DNA from: Bacteroidota bacterium
GTDB lineage: Bacteria; Bacteroidota; Bacteroidia; Flavobacteriales; Flavobacteriaceae
DNA length: 12,133 nt
Direction: 5' to 3'
Assembly (NCBI GenBank): GCA_009937085.1
Contig: JAACDD010000017.1
Span: forward strand, 1-12,133
The notes beneath the pieces are model-generated. The model ran no database searches. It had not been told where the DNA came from and saw nothing but the letters and a program-made list of their open reading frames with translations. This document shows positions 1 through 5,943 of this stretch, piece after piece (the first letter of the stretch is position 1; each line of letters starts with the position of its first letter). A program made the translations under genes and the position numbers.

Positions 1-1190
1 GGAGAATCTCCTGTACCGATAAGTGAAGACAGAACAACCTCTGTCTTTTCATCTGGACGATAATGTATTGCAAAGTTACCTTTGGTGTTTTGTGCAATAT
101 CATTTACTAAATCTTTATCTAAATATCCCGTAGACAGAACTTCATCAAAATAATTAGGCGCAAGACCCGCAAGTGCAGAAGTAGCAGGATTTAACAATCC
201 AAGCAATGCCCATGTATTAGAACTAGGAAAAGCGCGCTCTCCATAAATATTTAATCCATTATAATTAGGAGAATCTGATGAATATGAACGGTCAAGTTCA
301 CCGCCAACTACTGGCTGGTGAGCGTACTCTGCTGCTTGCCACTCAGTACCCTTTTTGTGAGAAATAGAAGCTTTTATGGCAAACTTATCGCCTAACTTAG
401 TTGCCATTCTAATGCCAAATCCGTTAAACTCATTCGTTCCAGCGGCTTCTTGTTCTGTGACCCCTGATCTGTAGTAAAAGCTTACTCCTTCATGATCAAA
501 AGGATTCTTACTGTTTAAGAACATGATTCCTTTGTAGGCATCAGCACCATATAGTGCAGATGCAGGACCAGGTATTACTTCAACACTTTGAACATCTAAT
601 TCGTCGAGACCTATTAGGTTACCCATAGCAAATCCAAACAAAGGAGACATATTGTTCATACCATCTACTAGTGTAACGAAACCTTCGTTGTAAACGGTAC
701 CAAAACCTCTCGTGATGACTTGATTCAAAAGAAATCCACCCTGAGACAATTGAATTCCTTTAAGATTTTCTAAGCCATTGAAAAAGTCTGCTGCTGGAGT
801 TTCTTGAATTTGTTGTAAACCGAATTTTTCAACGGTAATCGGTGATTCAAAGATACGTTGCGCAAAACGTGATGCAGAAACCACAATCTCGTCTAATTGA
901 GTAGCGCTTTCGCCCAATGTAACAGAAAGAGACTTCGCTGCAGATGAAACATTTACTGTTTTTGTTTCTAATCCTACATTTGAAACCGTAAGGCTAAATG
1001 GAGGTGTTTTTGATGTGTTTAAGCTAAAGTTACCGTCAAAATCTGTAACAGTACCCGTGTTGCTATCTAAAACCACACTTGCGCCTGGAACAGGCTGACC
1101 ATTAGCGTCGGTAACTGTTCCCGATACTTGTGTTTGCGCCACTACTGCCGTAGATAGACATAGTAGCATAACTTGAAGAAAAAATTTCAT
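1..1190 (-). CDS. TonB-dependent outer-membrane receptor, N-terminal part (cut by window edge)
   Basis: Start ATG is at 1190-1188; 396 codons are present and the frame is still open at base 1, so the C-terminal barrel lies outside. The first 19 residues are a signal peptide ending VVAQ. Residues about 20-85 form a carboxypeptidase-regulatory-like domain (SGTVTDANGQPVPGASV, then GTVTDFDGNFSL), common on Bacteroidota receptors. A TonB-box-like stretch LDEIVVSASR follows. The plug domain comes next, with ITRGFG, VTLVDGMNNMSPLFG and the plug-end motif VEVIPGPASALYGADAYKG; then early barrel strands. The family imports a ligand across the outer membrane using energy from TonB-ExbB-ExbD. The ligand cannot be told from this part, and no SusD-like partner is visible. 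An exbB/exbD operon lies 0.8 kb upstream on the same strand. Family certain, substrate unknown. Confidence 0.93.
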   Translation of the reverse strand, partial: MKFFLQVMLLCLSTAVVAQTQVSGTVTDANGQPVPGASVVLDSNTGTVTDFDGNFSLNTSKTPPFSLTVSNVGLETKTVNVSSAAKSLSVTLGESATQLDEIVVSASRFAQRIFESPITVEKFGLQQIQETPAADFFNGLENLKGIQLSQGGFLLNQVITRGFGTVYNEGFVTLVDGMNNMSPLFGFAMGNLIGLDELDVQSVEVIPGPASALYGADAYKGIMFLNSKNPFDHEGVSFYYRSGVTEQEAAGTNEFNGFGIRMATKLGDKFAIKASISHKKGTEWQAAEYAHQPVVGGELDRSYSSDSPNYNGLNIYGERAFPSSNTWALLGLLNPATSALAGLAPNYFDEVLSTGYLDKDLVNDIAQNTKGNFAIHYRPDEKTEVVLSSLIGTGDS

Positions 1191-1226
1191 AGTAGTTATC
1201 GTTTTATTGTTTTTTAGTTATGGCTG

Positions 1227-1234
1227 TAAAGATA
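1227..1234 (-). promoter_or_regulatory. Candidate -7 promoter element of the TonB-dependent receptor gene
   Basis: On the minus strand this reads TATCTTTA, 7 of 8 matches to the Bacteroidota -7 consensus TAnnTTTG. It would leave an A-rich leader of roughly 30 nt before the receptor ATG at 1190. No clear -33 TTTG is seen at the expected spacing, so the call is tentative. Confidence 0.35.
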
Positions 1235-1245
1235 TTATTTTTTCT

Positions 1246-1268
1246 ATTAGTAAAATATATATACTAAT
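1246..1268. repeat. Perfect 7-bp inverted repeat upstream of the receptor gene (possible operator)
   Basis: ATTAGTA (1246-1252) and TACTAAT (1262-1268) are perfect complements around a 9-nt A/T spacer. The dyad lies just upstream of the candidate -7 element, in the only intergenic space before the receptor gene. There is no U-tract after it on the minus strand, so an operator fits better than a terminator for the gene ending at 1273. A chance dyad in A/T-rich DNA cannot be excluded. Confidence 0.35.
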
Positions 1269-1272
1269 TTGA

Positions 1273-1929
1273 TTACAAAATGTAAAATATCAAGCCTATT
1301 TTTGTGAATCTGATATCAAAACTGCGATTTGGGGTTGCAGATACTGCCCATGGCTGCAAATCGTGTGCGATACTGATATTCCAAGTATTGAAGCCAAAAT
1401 GAGCGTTCCATCGTAATAAAGTCTTTTGGTATGGTAGATTTATGTTTGTTTGAATCCCTTCGCTAGACGTATAGTTTGCACGGAACCTTAGCGGCATATG
1501 TACACTTACCCCTGTGTGAATGCGCCAAAAAGCGTGTTTGGTTTCGTTGGCGTTGCGCCATCGCAGCTCAAAAGGTACTGCTAAGGTCTGCATGGAAAGC
1601 GTGTTTTTTTGATACGCCCCTTGAATGGAGCTCGCCGTAATGGAATTGTCTTGTACCGCAAATTGCATATTGTTAAAAACCGTGGCTATATCCCAACCCA
1701 AGCCTACACCAAGTGCTAGGGTGCGTTTTTTGTTGATGGGCATATCACGAATAAATCCCAATGAAAAATTATAAGATAATTTATTTTGAATCAACTCGTT
1801 GGGTACGTCTGAAAAATACGGATACGCAATGCTTAAATAGATTTGATCCTCTCTGAACGAAGGCGTCTCTTCCTGCGCAATAGTTTGAAATAAACTCCCC
1901 AAAAACAGAAATAGCAACAGCTTTCTCAT
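1273..1929 (-). CDS. Small outer-membrane beta-barrel protein, PorT-like/OMP_b-brl type
   Basis: 218 residues. Residues 1-18 are a signal peptide (MRKLLLFLFLGSLFQTIA, cleavage before QEE). The rest alternates short amphipathic strands with polar turns (YNFSLGFIRDMP, TLALGVGLGWDIATVF, LRWNAHFGFNTWNISIAHDL) and ends in an aromatic strand, IGLIFYIL, as expected for an 8-10-strand outer-membrane barrel. Its length and pattern resemble the PorT-like barrel proteins frequent in Flavobacteriia. The true PorT of type IX secretion is usually next to other genes, so I do not assign that symbol. It lies between the exbD terminator and the receptor gene on the same strand, only 16 nt after the terminator's U-tract, so its transcription is unclear. 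Function unknown; an outer-membrane location is likely. Confidence 0.75.
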   Translation of the reverse strand: MRKLLLFLFLGSLFQTIAQEETPSFREDQIYLSIAYPYFSDVPNELIQNKLSYNFSLGFIRDMPINKKRTLALGVGLGWDIATVFNNMQFAVQDNSITASSIQGAYQKNTLSMQTLAVPFELRWRNANETKHAFWRIHTGVSVHMPLRFRANYTSSEGIQTNINLPYQKTLLRWNAHFGFNTWNISIAHDLQPWAVSATPNRSFDIRFTKIGLIFYIL

Positions 1930-1945
1930 ATGTTAAATATACACC

Positions 1946-1984
1946 AAAAAAAACATCCTTTGCCTCAAGAGCCAAAGGATGTTT
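1946..1984 (-). terminator. Intrinsic terminator of the exbB-exbD operon
   Basis: On the minus strand a perfect 12-bp stem (AAACATCCTTTG at 1951-1962 paired with CAAAGGATGTTT at 1973-1984) encloses a 10-nt loop. Its last bases run into eight consecutive U residues (A8 on the plus strand, 1946-1953). It begins 22 bp after the exbD stop codon, a classical Rho-independent arrangement. Confidence 0.9.
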
Positions 1985-2005
1985 ATGTTTTAAAAACCGA
2001 AAGGC

Positions 2006-2488
2006 TTATTTTAAATTCTGCGTATAATCACCACTACGCGTAGTGTAATTGATTTTTAACGCATTTACTTTTCTCAATTCTTGTTTGATGTCACTAATAA
2101 GACCCATATTGGTTTCACCGTCAACCTTAAGGGCTGTGGTAAGCACGTTTTGAAGCTCTTGACGTTTGGAAGCACGCTCTGCAAGTACAAACGCACCTAC
2201 ATCTTGTACAGTAGCAAACTTATCGTTTAGCTGAATTTTTGGCTGCGTACCAAATTTTTCTTGATAGCGGTCACTAGGTTTTCCAGCGTAGATATACATC
2301 ACTCTGTCTTTTTTATCTAGCTTTTGCACTTGGTCTGCTGCAGGAAGCGTATTTGCTACCATAAGCGTACTGTCGCGCATTACCGTTGCTACCATAAAAA
2401 AGAACAAAAGCATAAATACGATATCGGGTAACGATGCCGTAGAAATTGCGGGTAATTCGCCCCCTTTTTTCTTTTTAAACTTAGACAT
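2006..2488 (-). CDS. exbD: ExbD/TolR-family biopolymer transport protein (second copy)
   Basis: 160 residues, slightly longer than the roughly 140 of proteobacterial ExbD. A basic N-terminus (MSKFKKKKGG) is followed by one transmembrane helix, about residues 21-37, carrying the conserved proton-relay aspartate D22 in LPDIVFMLLFFFM. The remainder is a periplasmic domain ending in a predicted alpha/beta fold with DIKQELRKVNALKINYTTR. In the family, ExbD dimers sit inside the ExbB pentamer and couple proton flow to TonB. This is the last gene of the operon, with one base between its start and the stop of the preceding exbD, so translational coupling is likely. Two different exbD genes in tandem are usual in Bacteroidota. 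Role in this operon is firm; division of labour between the two copies is unknown. Confidence 0.92.
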   Translation of the reverse strand: MSKFKKKKGGELPAISTASLPDIVFMLLFFFMVATVMRDSTLMVANTLPAADQVQKLDKKDRVMYIYAGKPSDRYQEKFGTQPKIQLNDKFATVQDVGAFVLAERASKRQELQNVLTTALKVDGETNMGLISDIKQELRKVNALKINYTTRSGDYTQNLK

Positions 2489-2489
2489 A

Positions 2490-3113
2490 CTAATTTGTTT
2501 TTGAGGGTTCAGCTTCAGATAACTTCTGTGGAAACAATGCCTTTACTGCATCGAGTTTTGGCTTTAATGCTTCCTTTTCAGAACTAGTCGTTCGCGGGTC
2601 AGAATACTTGCGGTCGGCATCTACAAATGAGAGTCCGGTGTTAGGGTTTAGACGGGCAAACTCGCGGTTACGCAATTCGTTGTATGCGGCAACCAACTCG
2701 TTTTGAACGGCGATATAAACCTTGTAATCTGTTTCGCGGTCATTCTTTAATGAAATCACGGCTTTGTCAGGGTTATCGGATGAACTGGTATCACGTGCGC
2801 CTTGACAAAAATCACAAGCATCTTTGCCTTTTCCACCACCGTTGTCCAAAAAGGCAACAGCAGCTTCGCGCAGCTCGCTAATCTCCATTGGCTTTTCTTC
2901 TACCAAAAGGTCGTTGTTTTTGTTTACCACCACAGTAAAGATATTTCGTTCTTTAATGATAGGTGGATCAACAACGTCTTCCATTGGTGGTAACTTACGA
3001 TTAAGACCAGAATCGGTTTCAATTGTAGTGGTAACCAAAAAGAAGATCAGTAGCAAGAAAGCAATATCGGCCATCGACCCTGCATTCACTTCGGGTGCAG
3101 ATCTTTTTGCCAT
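2490..3113 (-). CDS. exbD: ExbD/TolR-family biopolymer transport protein with enlarged periplasmic domain
   Basis: 207 residues, longer than usual for ExbD. The N-terminus MAKRSAPEVNAGSMADIAFL leads into one transmembrane helix (about 15-30) with the conserved aspartate D16. The periplasmic part contains a glycine-rich insertion with a CxxC pair (C100, C103 in DACDFCQGARD), then a conserved-looking block (SSDNPDKAVISLKNDRETDY, followed by KVYIAVQNELVAAYNELR). From memory, such an insertion recurs in flavobacterial ExbDs. The cysteines could form a periplasmic disulfide or bind a metal; the sequence alone does not decide. It follows the 148-residue membrane-protein gene by 6 bp and precedes the other exbD by 1 bp. 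ExbD function is well supported by the N-terminal motif and context. Confidence 0.92.
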   Translation of the reverse strand: MAKRSAPEVNAGSMADIAFLLLIFFLVTTTIETDSGLNRKLPPMEDVVDPPIIKERNIFTVVVNKNNDLLVEEKPMEISELREAAVAFLDNGGGKGKDACDFCQGARDTSSSDNPDKAVISLKNDRETDYKVYIAVQNELVAAYNELRNREFARLNPNTGLSFVDADRKYSDPRTTSSEKEALKPKLDAVKALFPQKLSEAEPSKTN

Positions 3114-3119
3114 AACTTC

Positions 3120-3566
3120 TTATTTAAAAAATCGCTTAACGCCTGAGAACACCATAGCTCCAATAGCAACTACTGCCAAAATATAAAAGGTGCGCAATCC
3201 TGTTCCTACCCAGCGTGAGCCAGATGCGGAAAATATTTCGCCATCTTTTAAAGGGGTTTCTACTCCTTCAGAAAACAAGAAGGATATCAACACAACCAAT
3301 GCAAAAGCAGCTACCGAAATAAGTGCTTTTTTAAGTTTTGCACCGTTTGATGCAAGAGAGGCTAGCGATGATACTACAGTAATGATAACGACTATAGCCA
3401 ATATAACTAAGGCAAGCGTAATCATTGGCGATACAGACGAAAAGTTGCCTGCTAAGCCATCCATTTCTATGACATCGTCGCCTTTGGAGAGAATGGAAAC
3501 TTGGAAAACCAAGCCCAACACACCTAAGACAAGTACCACGATTTTTGTTATTTTTTGAATATTCAT
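3120..3566 (-). CDS. Small integral membrane protein of the exbB-exbD operon, unknown function
   Basis: 148 residues with about four hydrophobic helices: roughly 7-25 (VVLVLGVLGLVFQVSI), 48-70 (ITLALVILAIVVIITVV), 82-99 (ISVAAFALVVLISFLF) and 126-144 (FYILAVVAIGAMVFSGV). A short basic tail (KRFFK) ends it. No enzymatic motif is visible. It is placed between exbB and the first exbD, 19 bp after exbB and 6 bp before exbD. A small membrane protein at this place is a recurring feature of Bacteroidota ExbB/ExbD operons as I know them, which suggests an accessory or assembly subunit of the motor; that role is inference. Confidence 0.85.
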   Translation of the reverse strand: MNIQKITKIVVLVLGVLGLVFQVSILSKGDDVIEMDGLAGNFSSVSPMITLALVILAIVVIITVVSSLASLASNGAKLKKALISVAAFALVVLISFLFSEGVETPLKDGEIFSASGSRWVGTGLRTFYILAVVAIGAMVFSGVKRFFK

Positions 3567-3585
3567 AATTCTGTTGCTTTATGAA

Positions 3586-4383
3586 TTATTTCTGATTTGC
3601 TACAAGAAGGTCAATCAACGTGATAGACGCATCTTCCATATCATTTACAATACTGTCAATTTTTGCAATGATGTAGTTGTAAAAGATTTGTAGGATAATT
3701 GCAACAATTAGACCAAATACAGTTGTAAGAAGGGCCACTTTAATACCTCCCGCAACAAGTGATGGTTGCATGTCTCCAGCAGCTTCAATTTTGTCAAAGG
3801 CTTGAATCATACCAATTACCGTACCCATAAACCCAAGCATTGGTGCAAGAGCGATAAATAGAGAAATCCAAGATACGTTCTTTTCAAGTTGTCCCATTTG
3901 AACACCTCCGTAAGCTACAACCGCTTTTTCTGCACTTTCTACACCTTCACCAGAACGATCGAGTCCTTGATAGAAAATAGAGGCAACAGGTCCTTTAGTA
4001 TTTCGGCAAACTTCTTTAGCAGCCTCAACGCCACCGGCAGCGAGTGCTTCTTCAACAGATGCGGTGAGTTTTGCTGTGTTTGTTGTTGCTAGGTTTAAGA
4101 AGATTATACGCTCAATGGCGATAGCAAGACCTAGAATCAAACATAAAAGAACGATACCCATAAATCCAGGGCCTCCTTCAATAAATCTTTTCTTTAGTTC
4201 TTGTGTGAAGCCAGCTTTTTGTGGAGCTGCAGGTTGTGGTTGCTCTTGTACAGCTTCGGTAGCGACTTCGGTAGCAACTTCAGTTTCTTGAACTGCTAGC
4301 GTGTCAGATTCTTGTGCAAACGCATTTGGCATAGCTGCCATAAGACAAAGTGCTAAGACGGAAAGGGAGAAAAAACGTTTCAT
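3586..4383 (-). CDS. exbB: MotA/TolQ/ExbB proton channel family protein
   Basis: 265 residues. Residues 1-23 are a signal peptide (MKRFFSLSVLALCLMAAMPN, cleavage after AFA), followed by a low-complexity acidic/Pro-Gln linker (about 25-55, including EVATEVATEA). Three transmembrane helices follow: about 73-97 (GFMGIVLLCLILGLAIAIER), 173-196 (ISLFIALAPMLGFMGTVIGM) and 215-240 (VALLTTVFGLIVAIILQIF). The second holds the family signature APMLGFMGTVIGM. ExbB forms the pentameric inner-membrane channel that with ExbD harvests the proton-motive force for TonB. An N-terminal signal peptide is atypical for proteobacterial ExbB but common in Bacteroidota. It is the first gene of the operon that continues leftward to 2006; its start at 4383 is the only one that keeps the signal peptide intact. 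Confidence 0.95.
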   Translation of the reverse strand: MKRFFSLSVLALCLMAAMPNAFAQESDTLAVQETEVATEVATEAVQEQPQPAAPQKAGFTQELKKRFIEGGPGFMGIVLLCLILGLAIAIERIIFLNLATTNTAKLTASVEEALAAGGVEAAKEVCRNTKGPVASIFYQGLDRSGEGVESAEKAVVAYGGVQMGQLEKNVSWISLFIALAPMLGFMGTVIGMIQAFDKIEAAGDMQPSLVAGGIKVALLTTVFGLIVAIILQIFYNYIIAKIDSIVNDMEDASITLIDLLVANQK

Positions 4384-4426
4384 TTATAAATTATTTCGGT
4401 TTTATATTAATTTAATTTGATGACGC

Positions 4427-4453
4427 TAAATATATAAAAAATACTTTATGCAA
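4427..4453 (-). promoter_or_regulatory. Candidate promoter of the exbB-exbD operon
   Basis: On the minus strand a TTG (4453-4451) is followed after 16 nt by TATATTTA (4434-4427), 7 of 8 matches to the Bacteroidota -7 element TAnnTTTG. The leader to the exbB ATG would be about 40 nt. The site begins directly after the 3' end of the tRNA-Ser gene, so read-through from the tRNA is an alternative source of transcript. Confidence 0.5.
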
Positions 4454-4456
4454 TCG

Positions 4457-4544
4457 CAGAGAGGAAGGGATTCGAACCCTCGATACGTTTTTGACGTATA
4501 CACACTTTCCAGGCGTGCGCCTTCGACCACTCGGCCACCTCTCT
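4457..4544 (-). tRNA. tRNA-Ser (anticodon GGA)
   Basis: An 88-nt class II tRNA read on the minus strand. The 7-bp acceptor stem AGAGAGG (4544-4538) pairs with CCTCTCT (4464-4458), with discriminator G at 4457. The D-arm contains GCCGAGTGG. Anticodon stem CACGC/GTGTG has one G-U pair and the loop CTGGAAA gives anticodon GGA (plus-strand 4508-4510), reading UCC and UCU. A long variable arm with a 6-bp ATACGT/ACGTAT stem is diagnostic of serine tRNAs. The T-arm carries GGTTCGAATCC. The 3' CCA is not encoded. Confidence 0.97.
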
Positions 4545-4597
4545 AATTCGGACGCTAATATCGAAAAAAATAATCGCAAAAAAAGGGCGAAAAAAAC

Positions 4598-5362
4598 TTA
4601 AATGCCGAATAGTTTTTTGGCGTTTTGAGATGTCATTTTAGACATTTCTTCCACAGAAAACCCATAAACAGCGGCAACCTTAGCCAAAATTAACGGCAAA
4701 AAAGACGACTCATTGCGCTTGCCACGATGCGGAGTTGGCGCTAAATAAGGGGAATCCGTTTCCAAAACCACAGATGCTAAAGGAATCTGCGCAAGGGTTT
4801 CCGAAAGTCCGGCATTTTTAAATGTCACCACACCACCAATACCTATATACATATTATGGTCAATGGCGCGCTGCGCCTGTACAGCGTTCCCGGTGAAACA
4901 ATGAAAAACACCTCGTAACTTGGCAGTATTAAACCCCTCCAAAACCTCAAAAATCTCGTCAAATGCTTCTCGGCAATGAATCACAATTGGCAAATCGAAC
5001 TCCAACGCCCACGTTATTTGTTGGGCAAAGGCCTCTTGCTGCGCCTTTCTATACGTTTTATCCCAATACAAATCCATACCGATTTCCCCTACTGCCACAA
5101 ATTGGTGCTGTTGCAATTGTGCATATACATGTGCCAATTCTTCGGCAACAGTATCCCCAACATGTGTGGGATGCAATCCCATCATCAAATGCATCGTATT
5201 GGGATAATCGCGTTTGAGGGCGTGCATGGCTTCCGTAGTTTCGGAATCAATTGCCGGAAGTACAAACTGCAAAACACCAGCTTCCAACGCGCGAGCAATG
5301 ACTTCGTCGCGGTCAGCAGCAAACTCGGAAACATATAAATGTGTGTGCGTATCTATAAGCAT
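4598..5362 (-). CDS. tatD: TatD-family metal-dependent DNase/hydrolase
   Basis: 254 residues from ATG 5362-5360, giving the N-terminus MLIDTHTHLY expected in this family; an upstream in-frame TTG would add six residues (MVYFCA) and is less likely. The TIM-barrel metal ligands are all visible: H6 and H8 in DTHTH, E93 in VGEIGMDLYW, H129 in VIHCRE, H154 in FHCFTG and D203 in LETDSPYLAP. TatD enzymes are cytoplasmic metal-dependent nucleases implicated in 3'-5' DNA processing and repair; the exact cellular substrate is often uncertain. The gene lies just upstream of tRNA-Ser on the same strand and diverges from the protease gene at 5400 with 37 bp between the starts. Length and motifs are complete. 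Confidence 0.95.
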   Translation of the reverse strand: MLIDTHTHLYVSEFAADRDEVIARALEAGVLQFVLPAIDSETTEAMHALKRDYPNTMHLMMGLHPTHVGDTVAEELAHVYAQLQQHQFVAVGEIGMDLYWDKTYRKAQQEAFAQQITWALEFDLPIVIHCREAFDEIFEVLEGFNTAKLRGVFHCFTGNAVQAQRAIDHNMYIGIGGVVTFKNAGLSETLAQIPLASVVLETDSPYLAPTPHRGKRNESSFLPLILAKVAAVYGFSVEEMSKMTSQNAKKLFGI

Positions 5363-5399
5363 GGCGCAAAAATACACCAATGCCTTGTATATTTACCTC

Positions 5400-5843
5400 A
5401 TGATTTACACCTTATCTACTCTTTTACGTCGCAAAGGCTATGTTCGTGTTCCACTGAAAAAAGTGAGTTCTGGTCATTATATATGTAAGCTTGTCCTAAA
5501 TGGCATTCCGGGTGTATTCATTGTAGACTCGGGAGCTTCACACACTTGTGTTGCATTAGATAAGGAAGCGCATTTTTCACTCAATTCCACCAAAGCGGAA
5601 AAGCAAGCTGCCTCGGCAAGTAGTGCCGATATGGTTACCCGGCAAAGTGCTGAAAACCATTTGCGTATTGGCAACTGGGAGCAAACCAAACAGGAACTTA
5701 TTTTGTTTGATATGACCACCGTAAACGAGGCACTTGCGCAATGCAACGAAGAACCCGTTGATGGTATTTTGGGAGCAGATGTACTACATCAAGCCAAAGC
5801 GGTGTTGGATTACCGCCGTAGTGGATTGTATTTGTTAAAATAG
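5400..5843 (+). CDS. Retropepsin-like (clan AA) aspartic protease family protein
   Basis: 147 residues from ATG 5400 (MIYTLSTLLRRKGYVRVPLK). An open frame extends upstream to 5214, but that part overlaps tatD antisense, so I start here. The active-site motif is VFIVDSGASHTCV with catalytic D43, and the matching hydrophobic-glycine motif near the C-terminus is VDGILGADVL (120-129) followed by AVLDYRRSGLYLL. A single such domain has to dimerise to make a complete active site, as in retroviral proteases. No signal peptide or membrane helix is seen, so it may be cytoplasmic; many bacterial relatives are instead secreted or membrane-anchored. It stands alone, diverging from tatD, with no phage or retroelement genes nearby. 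Family is well supported by motifs; substrate and role are unknown. Confidence 0.85.
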   Translation: MIYTLSTLLRRKGYVRVPLKKVSSGHYICKLVLNGIPGVFIVDSGASHTCVALDKEAHFSLNSTKAEKQAASASSADMVTRQSAENHLRIGNWEQTKQELILFDMTTVNEALAQCNEEPVDGILGADVLHQAKAVLDYRRSGLYLLK

Positions 5844-5865
5844 TGAATAGGCAATAGTGAATAGG
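5839..5865. repeat. Tandem 13-bp direct repeat at the 3' end of the protease gene
   Basis: AATAGTGAATAGG occurs at 5839-5851 and again at 5853-5865, separated by one C. The first copy overlaps the protease stop codon. A further purine-rich degenerate run (GTAGAAGATAGAAG) follows. It may be a local duplication or one copy of a dispersed intergenic repeat; only a genome-wide count can tell. Confidence 0.6.
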
Positions 5866-5878
5866 TAGAAGATAGAAG

Positions 5879-5933
5879 TAAGAAAGGATTAGTTCATTTT
5901 CTTAATTCTTCTTTTTTGTAACCATTAAAAAAG
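5879..5933. terminator. Possible weak bidirectional terminator between convergent genes
   Basis: Between the converging protease and sucB genes, TAAGAAA (5879-5885) pairs with TTTCTTA (5898-5904) and is followed on the plus strand by T6 at 5912-5917. CTTTTTT (5911-5917) also pairs with AAAAAAG (5927-5933). The stems are A/T-only, so termination would be weak; the convergent context makes the call plausible. Confidence 0.35.
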
Positions 5934-5943
5934 CAACTATCGG

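Noticed and set aside
2684..3558. Plus-strand open frames of 63-122 codons opposite exbD and the small membrane-protein gene
   Set aside because: They lie antisense to well-supported genes, have no recognisable domains and show unnatural composition; they are shadow frames.
5214..5399. Upstream extension of the protease reading frame
   Set aside because: It overlaps tatD antisense and the translated residues look like shadow sequence; the ATG at 5400 gives a normal domain start.
5477..5746. Minus-strand 89-codon frame within the protease gene
   Set aside because: Overlaps the coding strand of a gene with clear aspartic-protease motifs.
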